From assembly GCF_018131225.1 (NCBI RefSeq), contig NZ_JAFCMM010000005.1:124001-188000 (forward strand): a DNA stretch of 64,000 nt. Reading direction: 5' to 3'. Shown piece by piece: positions 8,257-16,505 of this stretch. The DNA is from Bradyrhizobium sp. U87765 SZCCT0048. Its GTDB lineage: Bacteria; Pseudomonadota; Alphaproteobacteria; Rhizobiales; Xanthobacteraceae. The translations under genes and the position numbers were made by a program. The notes beneath the pieces are model-generated. The model had not been told where the DNA came from. It searched no databases and was given only the letters and a program-made list of their open reading frames with translations. Position 1 is the first letter of the stretch; each line of letters begins with the position of its first letter.

Positions 8257-8895
8257 ATGACCACCCCACGTCCCCAGGTCGAATACCACTTCAGCTTCAT
8301 CTCGCTGTGGTCCTACATCGGCAGCCTGACCTTCCAGGACATCGTGGCGCGCCGCGACATCGAGGTCGTGTTCAAGCCGATCGACCTCTATGCGCTGTTC
8401 TCCGCCGGTGGCGGCAAGCCGGTGCGCGAGCGGCCGCTCGGCCGGCAGGCCTATCGCATCGTCGAGATGGAGCGCTGGAAGGCGATCCGCAACATTCCGC
8501 TGGTGACCTGGCCGAAGTTCTATCCCGCCGATCCGACGGTCGGCCATCGCATGCTGCTCGCCGCCCTGCGCGACGGGCAGGATGTCATGGCGTTCGCCCA
8601 TGCCGGTCTCAAAGCCGTGTGGGCCGATGAACTCAATGTCGAGGATCCGGAGACGCTGGTGCGGCTGGCGGACACAAGCGGGCTCGATGGCCGGAAGCTC
8701 CTGGCGCAGGCGAACGATGCCGATCTCGTCGCGCAGGAGAAGACGCTGACGGCGGACGCCATCGACCGCAAGCTGTTTGGTGCGCCCTTCTACTTCTATC
8801 GCGGCGAGCCGTTCTGGGGCCAGGATCGCCTCGACCTGCTGGAGCAGGCCATCGCCTCCGGCCGTGCGCCGATCCTGCCGCCGGAGACGCTGTGA
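8257..8895 (+). CDS. DsbA-fold 2-hydroxychromene-2-carboxylate isomerase-like protein
   Basis: About 212 residues. The sequence VEYHFSFISLWSYIGSLTFQDIV, the KPIDLYALFSAGGGKPVRERP segment and the C-terminal GAPFYFYRGEPFWGQDRLDLLEQA match the HCCA isomerase / GST-kappa branch of the DsbA-like thioredoxin fold. Family members use glutathione to isomerise aromatic ring-cleavage products in naphthalene-like degradation, and many have unassigned roles in rhizobial relatives. The serine in SLWSYIG is in the usual catalytic position. ATG at 8257 is used; a TTG two codons upstream is in frame. It stands alone between repeats, so its substrate is not indicated by context. Confidence 0.82.
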   Translation: MTTPRPQVEYHFSFISLWSYIGSLTFQDIVARRDIEVVFKPIDLYALFSAGGGKPVRERPLGRQAYRIVEMERWKAIRNIPLVTWPKFYPADPTVGHRMLLAALRDGQDVMAFAHAGLKAVWADELNVEDPETLVRLADTSGLDGRKLLAQANDADLVAQEKTLTADAIDRKLFGAPFYFYRGEPFWGQDRLDLLEQAIASGRAPILPPETL

Positions 8896-9245
8896 GGCGG
8901 TGAAACTCCCGACCTCCATGGTCATGCCCGCGCTTGTCGCGGGCATCCCGATCAGGTGAGCACTGCCCTTCTAAGCGGGATGGCCGGGACAAGCGCGGCC
9001 ATGACGAGCTCGACCACAGGTATCTTGCTCGTTTCGCATGATCTTGTATTCCGTTCATAGCAAGAAGCGGGGACGCTTCGTTTCTGCACGATCGTTCTCC
9101 GCAACCGCGTCCGCATAAAAGCTTCATCCAAAACCCGCGCGAACTCTGAAATTGCCACAGACGCATCTGTCGGCGACCATGTCGTCGTTTGGTGCACGGT
9201 TTGGGACCGCTCCGGTTCAATACGTGCGGAGCGGGGACGTGAGCG
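8896..9245. other. Intergenic region with a family B repeat
   Basis: This 350-bp gap contains the family B palindromic repeat at 8921-9006. From 9007 to 9245 I see no open reading frame with a plausible start, no clear palindrome and no confident promoter; it presumably carries the promoter for the flavoprotein operon at 9246. Confidence 0.6.
8921..9006. repeat. Family B intergenic palindromic repeat
   Basis: Second copy of the element at 4567-4656: GTCATGCCCGCGCTTGTCGC at the left and GGCCGGGACAAGCGCGGCC, CATGAC at the right, with complementary ends. The central linker differs completely from the other copy, as expected for REP-like elements whose stems are conserved but loops are not. Confidence 0.8.
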
Positions 9246-10874
9246 ATGGCGGGTCGGATCAATCGCGCCGAGCAGTTGGTGGCGGAAGAGGGAGCAGTTG
9301 CGTTCGAGGCGGACGTGCTGGTGCTGGGCGGCGGCCCGGCCGGCGCCTGGGCGGCGGTGAGCGCCGCGCAGCGCGGCGCGCGGGTCGTGCTCGCCGACAA
9401 GGGCTTTTGTGGCACATCGGGTGCGACCGCCGCGGCCGGTACCGGTGTCTGGTACATCGATCCCGATCCGGCGTTGCGCGAGGCGGCGATGGCCGGTCGC
9501 GAGAAGAACGGTGGCTACCTGCAGGATCGGCGCTGGATGGCGCGGACCCTCGACCGCACCTATGCGCTGAGCAACCAGCTCGCGGCGTGGGGCTATCCCT
9601 ATCCGACCGACGCCAGCGGCCGGCCGCAGCGCAATTCGCTGCAGGGGCCCGAATACATGCGCCTGATGCGCCGCCGCGTGAAGCAGGCCGGCGTCACCAT
9701 TCTCGACCACAGCCCGGCGCTGGAATTGCTGCGCGACGATGACGGGGCCGTGGCCGGCGCCGCCGGCATCCGCCGCCAGAAGGACGACCGTTGGGTGGTC
9801 CACGCCGGCGCGGTGGTGATCGCCACCGGCGGCTGCGCCTTCCTCAGCAAGACGCTGGGCTCCAACGTGCTGACCGGCGATGGCTACCTGCTCGGCGCCG
9901 AGATCGGCGCGGAACTGACCAGCATGGAGTTTTCGAACCCGTATGCGATCTCGCCGGCATTCGGCTCGGTGACCAAGACGCTGTTCTACGGCTGGGCGAC
10001 GTTCACCTACGAGGACGGCAGCGTGGTGCCTGGCGCGGCGTCGAAGGGGGGCCGCTCGGCGATCGCGCGGGCGCTGCTCAACGGCCCGGTCTATGCCCAA
10101 CTCGACAAGGCCGATGCGGCGACGCAGGCGGCGATGCGGGTGTCGCAGCCGAACTTCTTCCTGCCGCTCGACCGCACCGGCATCGATCCTTTCACCGAGC
10201 GCTTCCCGGTGACGCTGCGTCTCGAGGGCACGGTGCGCGGCACCGGCGGCCTGCGCATCGTCGACGACAGCTGCGCCACCACGGTGCCCGGCCTCTATGC
10301 CGCGGGCGATGCGGCGACGCGCGAACTGATTTGCGGCGGCTTCACCGGCGGCGGCAGCCACAATGCCGCCTGGGCAATGTCGTCGGGGTTCTGGGCGGGG
10401 GAGGGGGCTGCGGACCATGCGCGTCGGCGCGGGGCCGTGCGCGCCCGCCCGGCGGCGCGGGCCGGCACGGTCGGCCTGCGCCGTGGCTCCCGCCCGGCGG
10501 TCACGCCGGCGGAGCTTGCGAAGGCGGTGCAGGGCGAGGTCTTCCCCTATGAATTGAACTACTTCCGCGACGCCGGCCGGCTCGATGGTGCGCTGGCGCG
10601 GCTCGACACGTTGTGGCGGGACGTCTCCGAGGCCGATGCGGCGTCCCAGGGCGATGCGCTGCGCAGCCGCGAGGCCGCTGCGATGCTGGCGACCGCGCGC
10701 TGGATGTACCGTAGCGCGCTGGCCCGCACCGAGACGCGCGGCATGCACCGCCGCGAGGACTACACCGAGCTCGATCCGCGGCAGCGCCACTACATCACCA
10801 CCGGCGGCCTCGACGCGGTCTGGACGTCAAGCCGGCCGCATGCCGAGGCGGCCTTCGCGGAGGCGGCGGAATGA
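9246..10874 (+). CDS. FAD-dependent fumarate reductase/AprA-like oxidoreductase
   Basis: A 542-residue flavoprotein. The N-terminal FAD-binding loop is VLVLGGGPAGAWAAVSAAQRG (residues about 24-45), and the C-terminal FAD motif is VPGLYAAGDAATRELICGGF followed by GGGSHNAAWAMSSG. This is the succinate dehydrogenase/fumarate reductase flavoprotein fold. It is coupled by ATGA overlap to an 8-Cys ferredoxin, an arrangement like adenylylsulfate reductase AprA-AprB, though the active-site residues of AprA are not obvious to me. Substrate is unknown. Between residues about 390 and 420 is an Arg/Ala-rich loop (ARRRGAVRARPAARAG). The start has only a weak upstream GGGG; no alternative is better. Confidence 0.8.
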   Translation: MAGRINRAEQLVAEEGAVAFEADVLVLGGGPAGAWAAVSAAQRGARVVLADKGFCGTSGATAAAGTGVWYIDPDPALREAAMAGREKNGGYLQDRRWMARTLDRTYALSNQLAAWGYPYPTDASGRPQRNSLQGPEYMRLMRRRVKQAGVTILDHSPALELLRDDDGAVAGAAGIRRQKDDRWVVHAGAVVIATGGCAFLSKTLGSNVLTGDGYLLGAEIGAELTSMEFSNPYAISPAFGSVTKTLFYGWATFTYEDGSVVPGAASKGGRSAIARALLNGPVYAQLDKADAATQAAMRVSQPNFFLPLDRTGIDPFTERFPVTLRLEGTVRGTGGLRIVDDSCATTVPGLYAAGDAATRELICGGFTGGGSHNAAWAMSSGFWAGEGAADHARRRGAVRARPAARAGTVGLRRGSRPAVTPAELAKAVQGEVFPYELNYFRDAGRLDGALARLDTLWRDVSEADAASQGDALRSREAAAMLATARWMYRSALARTETRGMHRREDYTELDPRQRHYITTGGLDAVWTSSRPHAEAAFAEAAE

Positions 10875-11191
10875 TCGAGGTCATCGACGCCGAACGCTGC
10901 ACGTCCTGCAACATCTGCGTGTCGGCCTGCCCGACCAACGTGTTCGACAAGACCGACGGCTTGCCGGTGATCGCCCGGCAGGGCGACTGCCAGACCTGCT
11001 TCCTGTGCGAGCTGTATTGTCCGGAGGATGCGCTGTTCGTGTCGCCCTACGCCGACGCGCCGCATCCGGTCGATGTCGTGGCGCTCAGGCAGGGCGAACT
11101 GCTCGGCAGCTACCGCCGCGCCGTCGGCTGGGCCGATGGCACGCGTGGCCAGCGCGACGCCGATCGCAGCTACCAGCTGTTCGGGCACTGA
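10871..11191 (+). CDS. Ferredoxin with two [4Fe-4S] clusters (AprB-like partner)
   Basis: 106 residues. Two complete cluster motifs are visible: C10-TS-C13-NI-C16-VSA-C20-P and C40-QT-C43-FL-C46-ELY-C50-P, so two [4Fe-4S] clusters are expected. A 55-residue tail follows that lacks cysteine. The ATG overlaps the TGA of the flavoprotein gene, so the two are translationally coupled and probably form one electron-transfer complex in which this protein passes electrons to or from the FAD. It converges with the AraC-type regulator, with a 12-bp gap between stops. Confidence 0.9.
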   Translation: MIEVIDAERCTSCNICVSACPTNVFDKTDGLPVIARQGDCQTCFLCELYCPEDALFVSPYADAPHPVDVVALRQGELLGSYRRAVGWADGTRGQRDADRSYQLFGH

Positions 11192-11203
11192 AGCCGCGCG
11201 GCG

Positions 11204-12031
11204 TCAGCGGCGGCGCGGCAGGGCCTCGCCCGGCGTCGAGCCGAACATCCGTGCGAACGCGGCGATGAACGCGGTCGGCGTGCCATAGCCGACGTCATGG
11301 GCGATCGTCTTCACCGGCGCGCCGGTCGCAAGCCGCCGCGCGGCGTCGATCATCCGCAGCCGCAGCCGCCACTCCCGCCAGCTCAGCCCTGTCGCGGCAC
11401 GGATCGCGCGCGACAGCGTTCGCGTGCTGCTGCCAAGGATGCGCGCCCAGTCGTCGAGCGAACGCATATCGGCTGGGTCTGCAGCCAGCGCATCCGCGAT
11501 CGGCTGCAGCCGCGGCACGCCCACTGGCATCGCCACCTGCGGCGTGGAGCGGTCCGCGGCGCGCAGGCCGGCGGCGATTTCGACCAGCGCGGCGGCGACG
11601 AAGCGCGTGCGCGCCGATCGTGTCGTGGTGTCGCCGGCGAGCCGCAACAGCAATTCACGCAGCAGCGGCGATACCGCAAGCGTCGATGGTGTCGCCGGCA
11701 GGCGCGCCGCCATGCGCGGCGCGAGATAGAGGCTGCACATCTCGCGCCCGCTGGTGGCATGGACTTCATGCAGGACACGCGGCGGAATCCACACCGCGCT
11801 GGTCGGCGAGGTCATCCATAGCCGGTCGGCGACGACGATGGTCACGAGGTCGGTGGGGGCGAACGCCAGCTGGCCATGGGCGTGCGCATGGCGCCGGGGT
11901 GCATCGGCGGCGCCGAACGCGAAGCGGAAGCCGCCGGAGCGCGAGCGCGGCAGCGCATCCAGGGCCGCGAGCGCGGCGGCGCCGCTGATCTCGCCGCTGG
12001 CCGATTCTCTGGATCGCTTGGCCTGTCGCAT
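11204..12031 (-). CDS. AraC-family transcriptional regulator
   Basis: About 275 residues from the ATG at 12029-12031. The C-terminal half has two helix-turn-helix units: SLDDWARILGSSTRTLSRAI and PVKTIAHDVGYGTPTAFIAAFARMFGSTPGEAL, the AraC/XylS signature. The N-terminal half contains a cupin-like sensor segment (HAHAHGQLAFAPTDLVTIVV, WIPPRVLHEVHA), as in the NimR-like subgroup. An upstream in-frame ATG at 12107-12109 would add 26 residues; neither start has a good ribosome binding site. The gene diverges from the isochorismatase-type gene at 12122, which it probably controls. Confidence 0.88.
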   Translation of the reverse strand: MRQAKRSRESASGEISGAAALAALDALPRSRSGGFRFAFGAADAPRRHAHAHGQLAFAPTDLVTIVVADRLWMTSPTSAVWIPPRVLHEVHATSGREMCSLYLAPRMAARLPATPSTLAVSPLLRELLLRLAGDTTTRSARTRFVAAALVEIAAGLRAADRSTPQVAMPVGVPRLQPIADALAADPADMRSLDDWARILGSSTRTLSRAIRAATGLSWREWRLRLRMIDAARRLATGAPVKTIAHDVGYGTPTAFIAAFARMFGSTPGEALPRRR

Positions 12032-12121
12032 GGATCGATCGCACGGGTGTTGCGGAACGGGCCGTGATCCTATCGCGCCGCCCGCCGCAGGCAACTGCGA
12101 AGGACTCATGAGGAGACCGCC

Positions 12122-12961
12122 ATGTTCGACCACCGTCTCACCGGATCGCGCCGCGCCGGCGCCCGCGCCGCGAATCTGCGCGACGCCATCGCCGCCGATG
12201 GCGCGGACGACAACGGCATCGCGCCGCGCGCCGCCGGCGCAGCACTCGTCGTCATCGACGTCCAGAACGATTTCACCCTGCCGGGCGCGCCGGCCGAGAT
12301 CGCCGGGACCATGGCGGTGGTGCCCAACATCGCGCGCCTGCTCGCGGCGTTCCGCGCGGCAGGGCGGCCGATCGTCCATGTCGTGCGGCTGTATGCGCCC
12401 GATGGCTCCGACGCCGAGCCGGTGCGCCGGCCGCAACTGCGCGCCGGCGGGCACATCGTTGCGCCGGGATCGGACGGCGCGGAGATCGTCACGGCGCTCA
12501 AGCCGGCGCCGGAGCTGCGGCTCGACGCCGCACGGCTGTTGGCCGGCGAGGCGCAGCCGCTGACGGCGAATGGGGCATTCGCAGCGAATGGCTCATTCGC
12601 AGCGAATGGCTCATTCGCCGGGAATGAGCACGTGATCTACAAGCCGCGCTGGGGCGCTTTCTACCGCACCACACTGGAGCCGCATCTGCGGCACCTCGGC
12701 GTCGACACCATCGTGCTCGCCGGCTGCAATTTCCCCAACTGCCCACGCACCACGCTGTACGAGGCGAGCGAGCGTGACTTTCGTCTTGCGCTGCCGACCG
12801 ATGCGGTGTCCGGCGTTTATGACAGGGGTTTGACCGAGGTCGCCGCCATCGGCGTGGCGTTGACGCGCACCGACGCGGTGGTGGGCTGGATCGGCGGCAT
12901 GGCAGGCGAGCTGGCAAGCGATCTGGCAGAGGACTTGGCCGGGGACTTGGCCGGGGACTGA
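12122..12961 (+). CDS. Isochorismatase-like cysteine hydrolase with repeat insertions
   Basis: 279 residues. The isochorismatase fold is shown by VVIDVQNDFTLPG with catalytic Asp46, Lys174 in VIYKPRWGAF, and probable nucleophile Cys207 in GCNFPNCPRTTLYEAS. Family members hydrolyse amide or vinyl-ether bonds (nicotinamidase, carbamoyl hydrolases, isochorismatase); the substrate here is not evident. Between strands there is an in-frame tandem repeat, ANGAF-AANGSF-AANGSF (residues about 149-166), and the C terminus ends in repeated DLAEDLAGDLAGD. Both are unusual for the family. It is divergent from an AraC regulator, 91 bp away. Confidence 0.85.
   Translation: MFDHRLTGSRRAGARAANLRDAIAADGADDNGIAPRAAGAALVVIDVQNDFTLPGAPAEIAGTMAVVPNIARLLAAFRAAGRPIVHVVRLYAPDGSDAEPVRRPQLRAGGHIVAPGSDGAEIVTALKPAPELRLDAARLLAGEAQPLTANGAFAANGSFAANGSFAGNEHVIYKPRWGAFYRTTLEPHLRHLGVDTIVLAGCNFPNCPRTTLYEASERDFRLALPTDAVSGVYDRGLTEVAAIGVALTRTDAVVGWIGGMAGELASDLAEDLAGDLAGD
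12567..12620 (+). repeat. In-frame 18-bp tandem repeat in the isochorismatase-like gene
   Basis: Three imperfect copies of an 18-bp unit, GCGAATGGCTCATTCGCA-like, encode ANGAFA/ANGSFA/ANGSFA. Each unit is also an inverted repeat (GCGAATG...CATTCGC), so the tract can form hairpins. The flanking GGGAATGAGCACGTG is a decayed fourth unit. Copy number may vary between strains by slippage. Confidence 0.8.
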
Positions 12962-13038
12962 GCGGCGCGGGACTGGATTGCAGCTTGCAATGGTCGGCTG
13001 ATTTGCCTTTTATCCCCGGGAGAAACCCCGGGGGTGGC

Positions 13039-14763
13039 ATGGCCGAACTCATCCGCGACATCACGCTGTGCATCCTGTTCGCCTGGGGGCTCGGCCTCCT
13101 TGCGCATGTCCTGCGCCAGCCGCTGATTCTCGCCTACCTGATCGGCGGCTTTGTCGTCGGCCCCTACGGCATGGGCTGGGTCAAGGAGCGGGAATCGATC
13201 AACACCATTTCCGAGCTCGGCCTGATCTTCATGCTGTTCATGATCGGGCTCGAGATCGACCTCAAGAAGATCGTCCGCGCCGGCCGCGTCATCCTGTTCG
13301 GCGCCGGCGGCCAGCTGATCGGCGGCTGCGTGCTCGGCGTGGCGTTCTTCATGGCGATCGGCCTGCCGCTCGGCAAGGGCGGCTTCGATGCGCTGTATCT
13401 CGCTGTCGCCTGCGCCCTCAGCAGCACGGTTATCATCGTCAAGGTGCTGTATGAGAAGCGCGAGCTCGACACCCTGCCGGGCCGCATCACGCTCGGCATC
13501 CTGGTGTTACAGGATATTTTCGCCATCCTGTTCCTCGCCGTGCAGCCGAGCCTTGCGGACCTCCAGGTCACGGTCATCCTGCTGTCGATCGCGCGCGTCG
13601 TCGCCCTCGTCGCGATCGCACTGGCGCTCAGCCGCTATGTGCTGCCGCCGCTGTTCCAGCGCGTGGCGCGGCGGCCGGAGCTGGTGCTGCTGGGCGCGCT
13701 GGCGTGGTGCTTCCTGATCGGCGAGATCGCCGAGCGGTTGCACCTGTCGCGCGAGATGGGCTCGCTGGTCGCCGGCGTGTCGCTGTCGACGTTCCCCTAT
13801 GCGCTCGACGTCACCGCGAAGGTAACGACGCTGCGGGACTTCTTCATCACGCTGTTCTTCGTCTCGCTGGGCATGACCATCCCGGTGCCGAGCCTGTCAG
13901 TGGTCGGCTTCGCGCTCACCATCGCGGCGTTCACGGTGGCGAGCCGGCTGCTCACCACCTTCGTGCCGCTCTACCTGATGAAACAGGGCCTGCGGGCGAG
14001 CCTGCTGCCGGCGCTCAACCTGTCGCAGATCAGCGAATTCTCGCTGGTGGTGATCCAGGTCGGCATGGCCGCCGGGCATCTGACGACGGCGACCTCGAGC
14101 GCGGTGTCGTTCGCCTTCGTCATCCTTGCCGTGCTGTCGACGTTCGCCATCACCAAGAGCGACCCGATCAGCCGCTGGTCGGTGGCCACCCTCAAGGGGC
14201 TCGGGCTGCGCGATCTCGACCACGGCGGCGAGGAGGCGGGTGGCCATGGCGAGGGCCATGGCGGCCGCCGCATCGTCATCCTCGGCTTCTTCCGCGCGGC
14301 CAGCGCGCTGCTGTCGGATATCGAGCGCAAGAACGCCGCGCTTCTGGAGGACATCGGCGTCGTCGACTTTAACCCGGTGGTGTTCAACAACCTGCGTGCG
14401 CGCGGGCTCAACGTCACCTATGGCGACATCAGCAATGTCGACACCCTGACCCATGCCGGAGTCGGCAGCGCCGAGATCATCATCCTCAGCGTGCCTGATT
14501 CGCTGCTGGTCGGCGCCAACAACGAGAAGCTGGTGCGCCACGTCCGCTCGCTCAACGCCGACGCCCGCATCATCGCCACCGCCGACGTGCTCGGCGACGT
14601 CGCCGAGATCTATGCCGCCGGCGCCGATTATGTCACCGTGCCGCGGCTCGGCGACGCCCACGAGCTGCTCGACGTCATCGAGGCCATCGACGATGGCCTG
14701 CTGGACGAGAAGCGCGCCGATCTCGACGAGCGGCTCAAGGACCGCGGCGAGGTGCTGCCTTGA
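13039..14763 (+). CDS. Monovalent cation:proton antiporter 2 (KefB/YbaL-like)
   Basis: About 574 residues. Residues about 1-390 are a CPA2 antiporter domain with roughly a dozen membrane segments (ILAYLIGGFVVGPYGMGW, ELGLIFMLFMIGLEIDLKK, ALSSTVIIVKVLYEKRE, REMGSLVAGVSLS). The C-terminal part is a TrkA-N/RCK-like regulatory domain. That domain starts RRIVILGFFRAASALL, so the usual GxGxxG is missing, and it is preceded by a His/Gly-rich linker (HGGEEAGGHGEGHGG). Predicted role is K+ or Na+/H+ exchange at the inner membrane. The start at 13039 follows a GGGGGTGG stretch; an ATG at 12985 is in frame but less likely. Confidence 0.88.
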   Translation: MAELIRDITLCILFAWGLGLLAHVLRQPLILAYLIGGFVVGPYGMGWVKERESINTISELGLIFMLFMIGLEIDLKKIVRAGRVILFGAGGQLIGGCVLGVAFFMAIGLPLGKGGFDALYLAVACALSSTVIIVKVLYEKRELDTLPGRITLGILVLQDIFAILFLAVQPSLADLQVTVILLSIARVVALVAIALALSRYVLPPLFQRVARRPELVLLGALAWCFLIGEIAERLHLSREMGSLVAGVSLSTFPYALDVTAKVTTLRDFFITLFFVSLGMTIPVPSLSVVGFALTIAAFTVASRLLTTFVPLYLMKQGLRASLLPALNLSQISEFSLVVIQVGMAAGHLTTATSSAVSFAFVILAVLSTFAITKSDPISRWSVATLKGLGLRDLDHGGEEAGGHGEGHGGRRIVILGFFRAASALLSDIERKNAALLEDIGVVDFNPVVFNNLRARGLNVTYGDISNVDTLTHAGVGSAEIIILSVPDSLLVGANNEKLVRHVRSLNADARIIATADVLGDVAEIYAAGADYVTVPRLGDAHELLDVIEAIDDGLLDEKRADLDERLKDRGEVLP

Positions 14764-14818
14764 GGCCAGCCGTCGTGCGACGGTGACGGTTGCCGCCCGG
14801 TCGGGCGGGGAGAGAGCG

Positions 14819-16444
14819 ATGGCGGCGACGCCGGACGATGCGATGCGTGCGGATGCTATGGCCGGTGACGTGCCGCTCGCCGGCGCGCGTGCCGGATTTC
14901 GCGGCTATCCGTCGCGGCGCCGCGCTCTGCATCTCCTGCTTGGCGGATGCGCTGCGACGCTGGCGCCGTCCGGCCTCGGCTTTCGCCTCGCGCAGGGACG
15001 GTCGTCCGCCCCGGACGGCTTGCCGCGCAGCCGGCCGGAGGATCAGGGCCTGTCGCCCACCGCCATCCTCGGCTTTCTCGACGAGGTCGACCGCAGCGGC
15101 TTCGAGCTGCACAGCTTCATGCTGTGGCGCAACGGCCACGTGGTGGCGGAGGGCTGGTGGTCGCCCTACCGCGCCGATCGTGTCCACAAGATGCATTCGG
15201 TGACCAAGAGCGTCGCCGCCTGCGGCGTCGGCCTTGCGCTGGCGGAAAAGCGTTTCACGCTGCAGGACAAGGCGGTGTCGTTCTTCAGGAGCGAGCTGCC
15301 GGACCGGATCGACGACAAGCTCGCGGCGATGACCGTCGAGGACCTGCTGACGATGCGCACGGGCCATGCGCACATGACGTCGGGCGCGGAGTGGCGGCGG
15401 ACGAAGACCGACTGGGTCGCCGAGTTCTTCCGGATTCCGGTGGTGTTCCAGCCGGGCACGAAGTTCGTCTACACCAGCGCCGCGACGTTCCTGCTGTCGG
15501 CGATCGTGACCAGGGTCACCGGCCAGCCGCTCGCCGACTATCTCAAGCCGCGGCTGTTCGAGCCGCTCGACATCACCGGCTATGACTGGCCGCTCGGGCC
15601 GAACAACCTCACGCCCGGTGGCAACGGCCTTAGCTGGAAGACGGTCGACAGCCTCAAGCTCGGTGTGCTGCAGCTCCAGAACGGCCGCTGGAACGGGCGT
15701 CAGGTGCTGCCCACCGACTGGGTCGCGACATCGCACGCGCCCCATGTCGACGACAGATACGGCTATCACTGGTGGCTCGGGCCGGGCGGCGCGTACTATG
15801 CGGCGGGCCTGTTCAGCCAGACCGCGTTCGTCTTCCCCACGGAGAACATCGTGTTGGCGACGACGGCGGGCATTCCCGTCGAGAGCGGCTTTCCGCAACT
15901 GGTGTTCGCGCAGGTGCCGAAGATGATCGCGGCGAGCACGGCGCGGGACGATCGCGCCTTCAAGGCGCTGGCGGCGCATACCGCCAGCCTGCAGCTGATT
16001 CCCGTGCCGGCGCCGACGACATCGCCGATGGCGCCACAGGTGTCGGCGAACACCTACCGTTTTCCCGACAATGGCGACGGCGTCAGGTCGATCCGCCTGA
16101 CGTTCCATGACGGCGGCTGCACCTTCGCGCTGACCGACGATCGCGGCACGCATCGTATCGAGGTCGGCCTCGGCCATCCGGTCGAGGGCGACACCACCAT
16201 GACCGGCTACAAGCTGCACCACGATTATCAGCCCGACCGGATGCGTGTGGTGGCGAGCGGGACCTGGCGCGATGCGCGGACGCTGGTGATGACCTGGACG
16301 TTCGTGGAGTGTGCGTTCCGCGATACGGTCGTCTGCGTGTTCGAAGGGCCGTACATGCGCTTCAGCCGGAGCGTCAACGTCAACGCCGGGCCGATCGAGA
16401 TGCCGACGTTGGTCGGGCGGCTGGAGACGCCGCAGGGCGGCTGA
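14819..16444 (+). CDS. Beta-lactamase-family serine hydrolase, exported
   Basis: About 541 residues from the ATG at 14819, which has GGGGAGA just upstream. An unusually long N region is followed by SRRRALHLLLGGCAATLAPSG: a twin-arginine-like motif with a possible lipobox (LLGGC44). The class C/PBP-like domain shows the S127-VTK130 nucleophile motif in HKMHSVTKSVAACG and the second motif YTS in FVYTSAATF. The C-terminal part beyond about residue 400 is a beta-rich extension with no recognisable motif. Such proteins are esterases, peptidases or penicillin-binding-like enzymes; a resistance role is not implied. It converges with the outer membrane protein gene. Confidence 0.85.
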   Translation: MAATPDDAMRADAMAGDVPLAGARAGFRGYPSRRRALHLLLGGCAATLAPSGLGFRLAQGRSSAPDGLPRSRPEDQGLSPTAILGFLDEVDRSGFELHSFMLWRNGHVVAEGWWSPYRADRVHKMHSVTKSVAACGVGLALAEKRFTLQDKAVSFFRSELPDRIDDKLAAMTVEDLLTMRTGHAHMTSGAEWRRTKTDWVAEFFRIPVVFQPGTKFVYTSAATFLLSAIVTRVTGQPLADYLKPRLFEPLDITGYDWPLGPNNLTPGGNGLSWKTVDSLKLGVLQLQNGRWNGRQVLPTDWVATSHAPHVDDRYGYHWWLGPGGAYYAAGLFSQTAFVFPTENIVLATTAGIPVESGFPQLVFAQVPKMIAASTARDDRAFKALAAHTASLQLIPVPAPTTSPMAPQVSANTYRFPDNGDGVRSIRLTFHDGGCTFALTDDRGTHRIEVGLGHPVEGDTTMTGYKLHHDYQPDRMRVVASGTWRDARTLVMTWTFVECAFRDTVVCVFEGPYMRFSRSVNVNAGPIEMPTLVGRLETPQGG

Positions 16445-16450
16445 GGGGCG

Positions 16451-16482
16451 CGCGAGGGGCGGCGCGTGGCGTGCCCCTCGCG
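16451..16482. terminator. Hairpin between convergent genes
   Basis: CGCGAGGGGC (16451-16460) and GCCCCTCGCG (16473-16482) form a perfect 10-bp stem around a 12-nt loop between the convergent stops at 16444 and 16506. No T-run follows on either side, so termination is possible but not certain. Confidence 0.45.
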
Positions 16483-16505
16483 ATGGCATCAAAAGCGGAC
16501 GCGCG

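Noticed and set aside
12567..12620. Tandem repeat considered as a CRISPR-like array
   Set aside because: Units are contiguous, without spacers, in frame in a gene, and there are only three.
14453..14818. Upstream extension of the serine hydrolase inside the antiporter gene
   Set aside because: Out-of-frame shadow of the antiporter C terminus; the ATG at 14819 has a good ribosome binding site and precedes the export signal.
14819..16444. Serine hydrolase as an antibiotic-resistance beta-lactamase
   Set aside because: The SxxK and YTS motifs fit the broad class C/PBP-like fold, but the long C-terminal extension and lack of class-specific motifs point to an esterase or peptidase-like protein.
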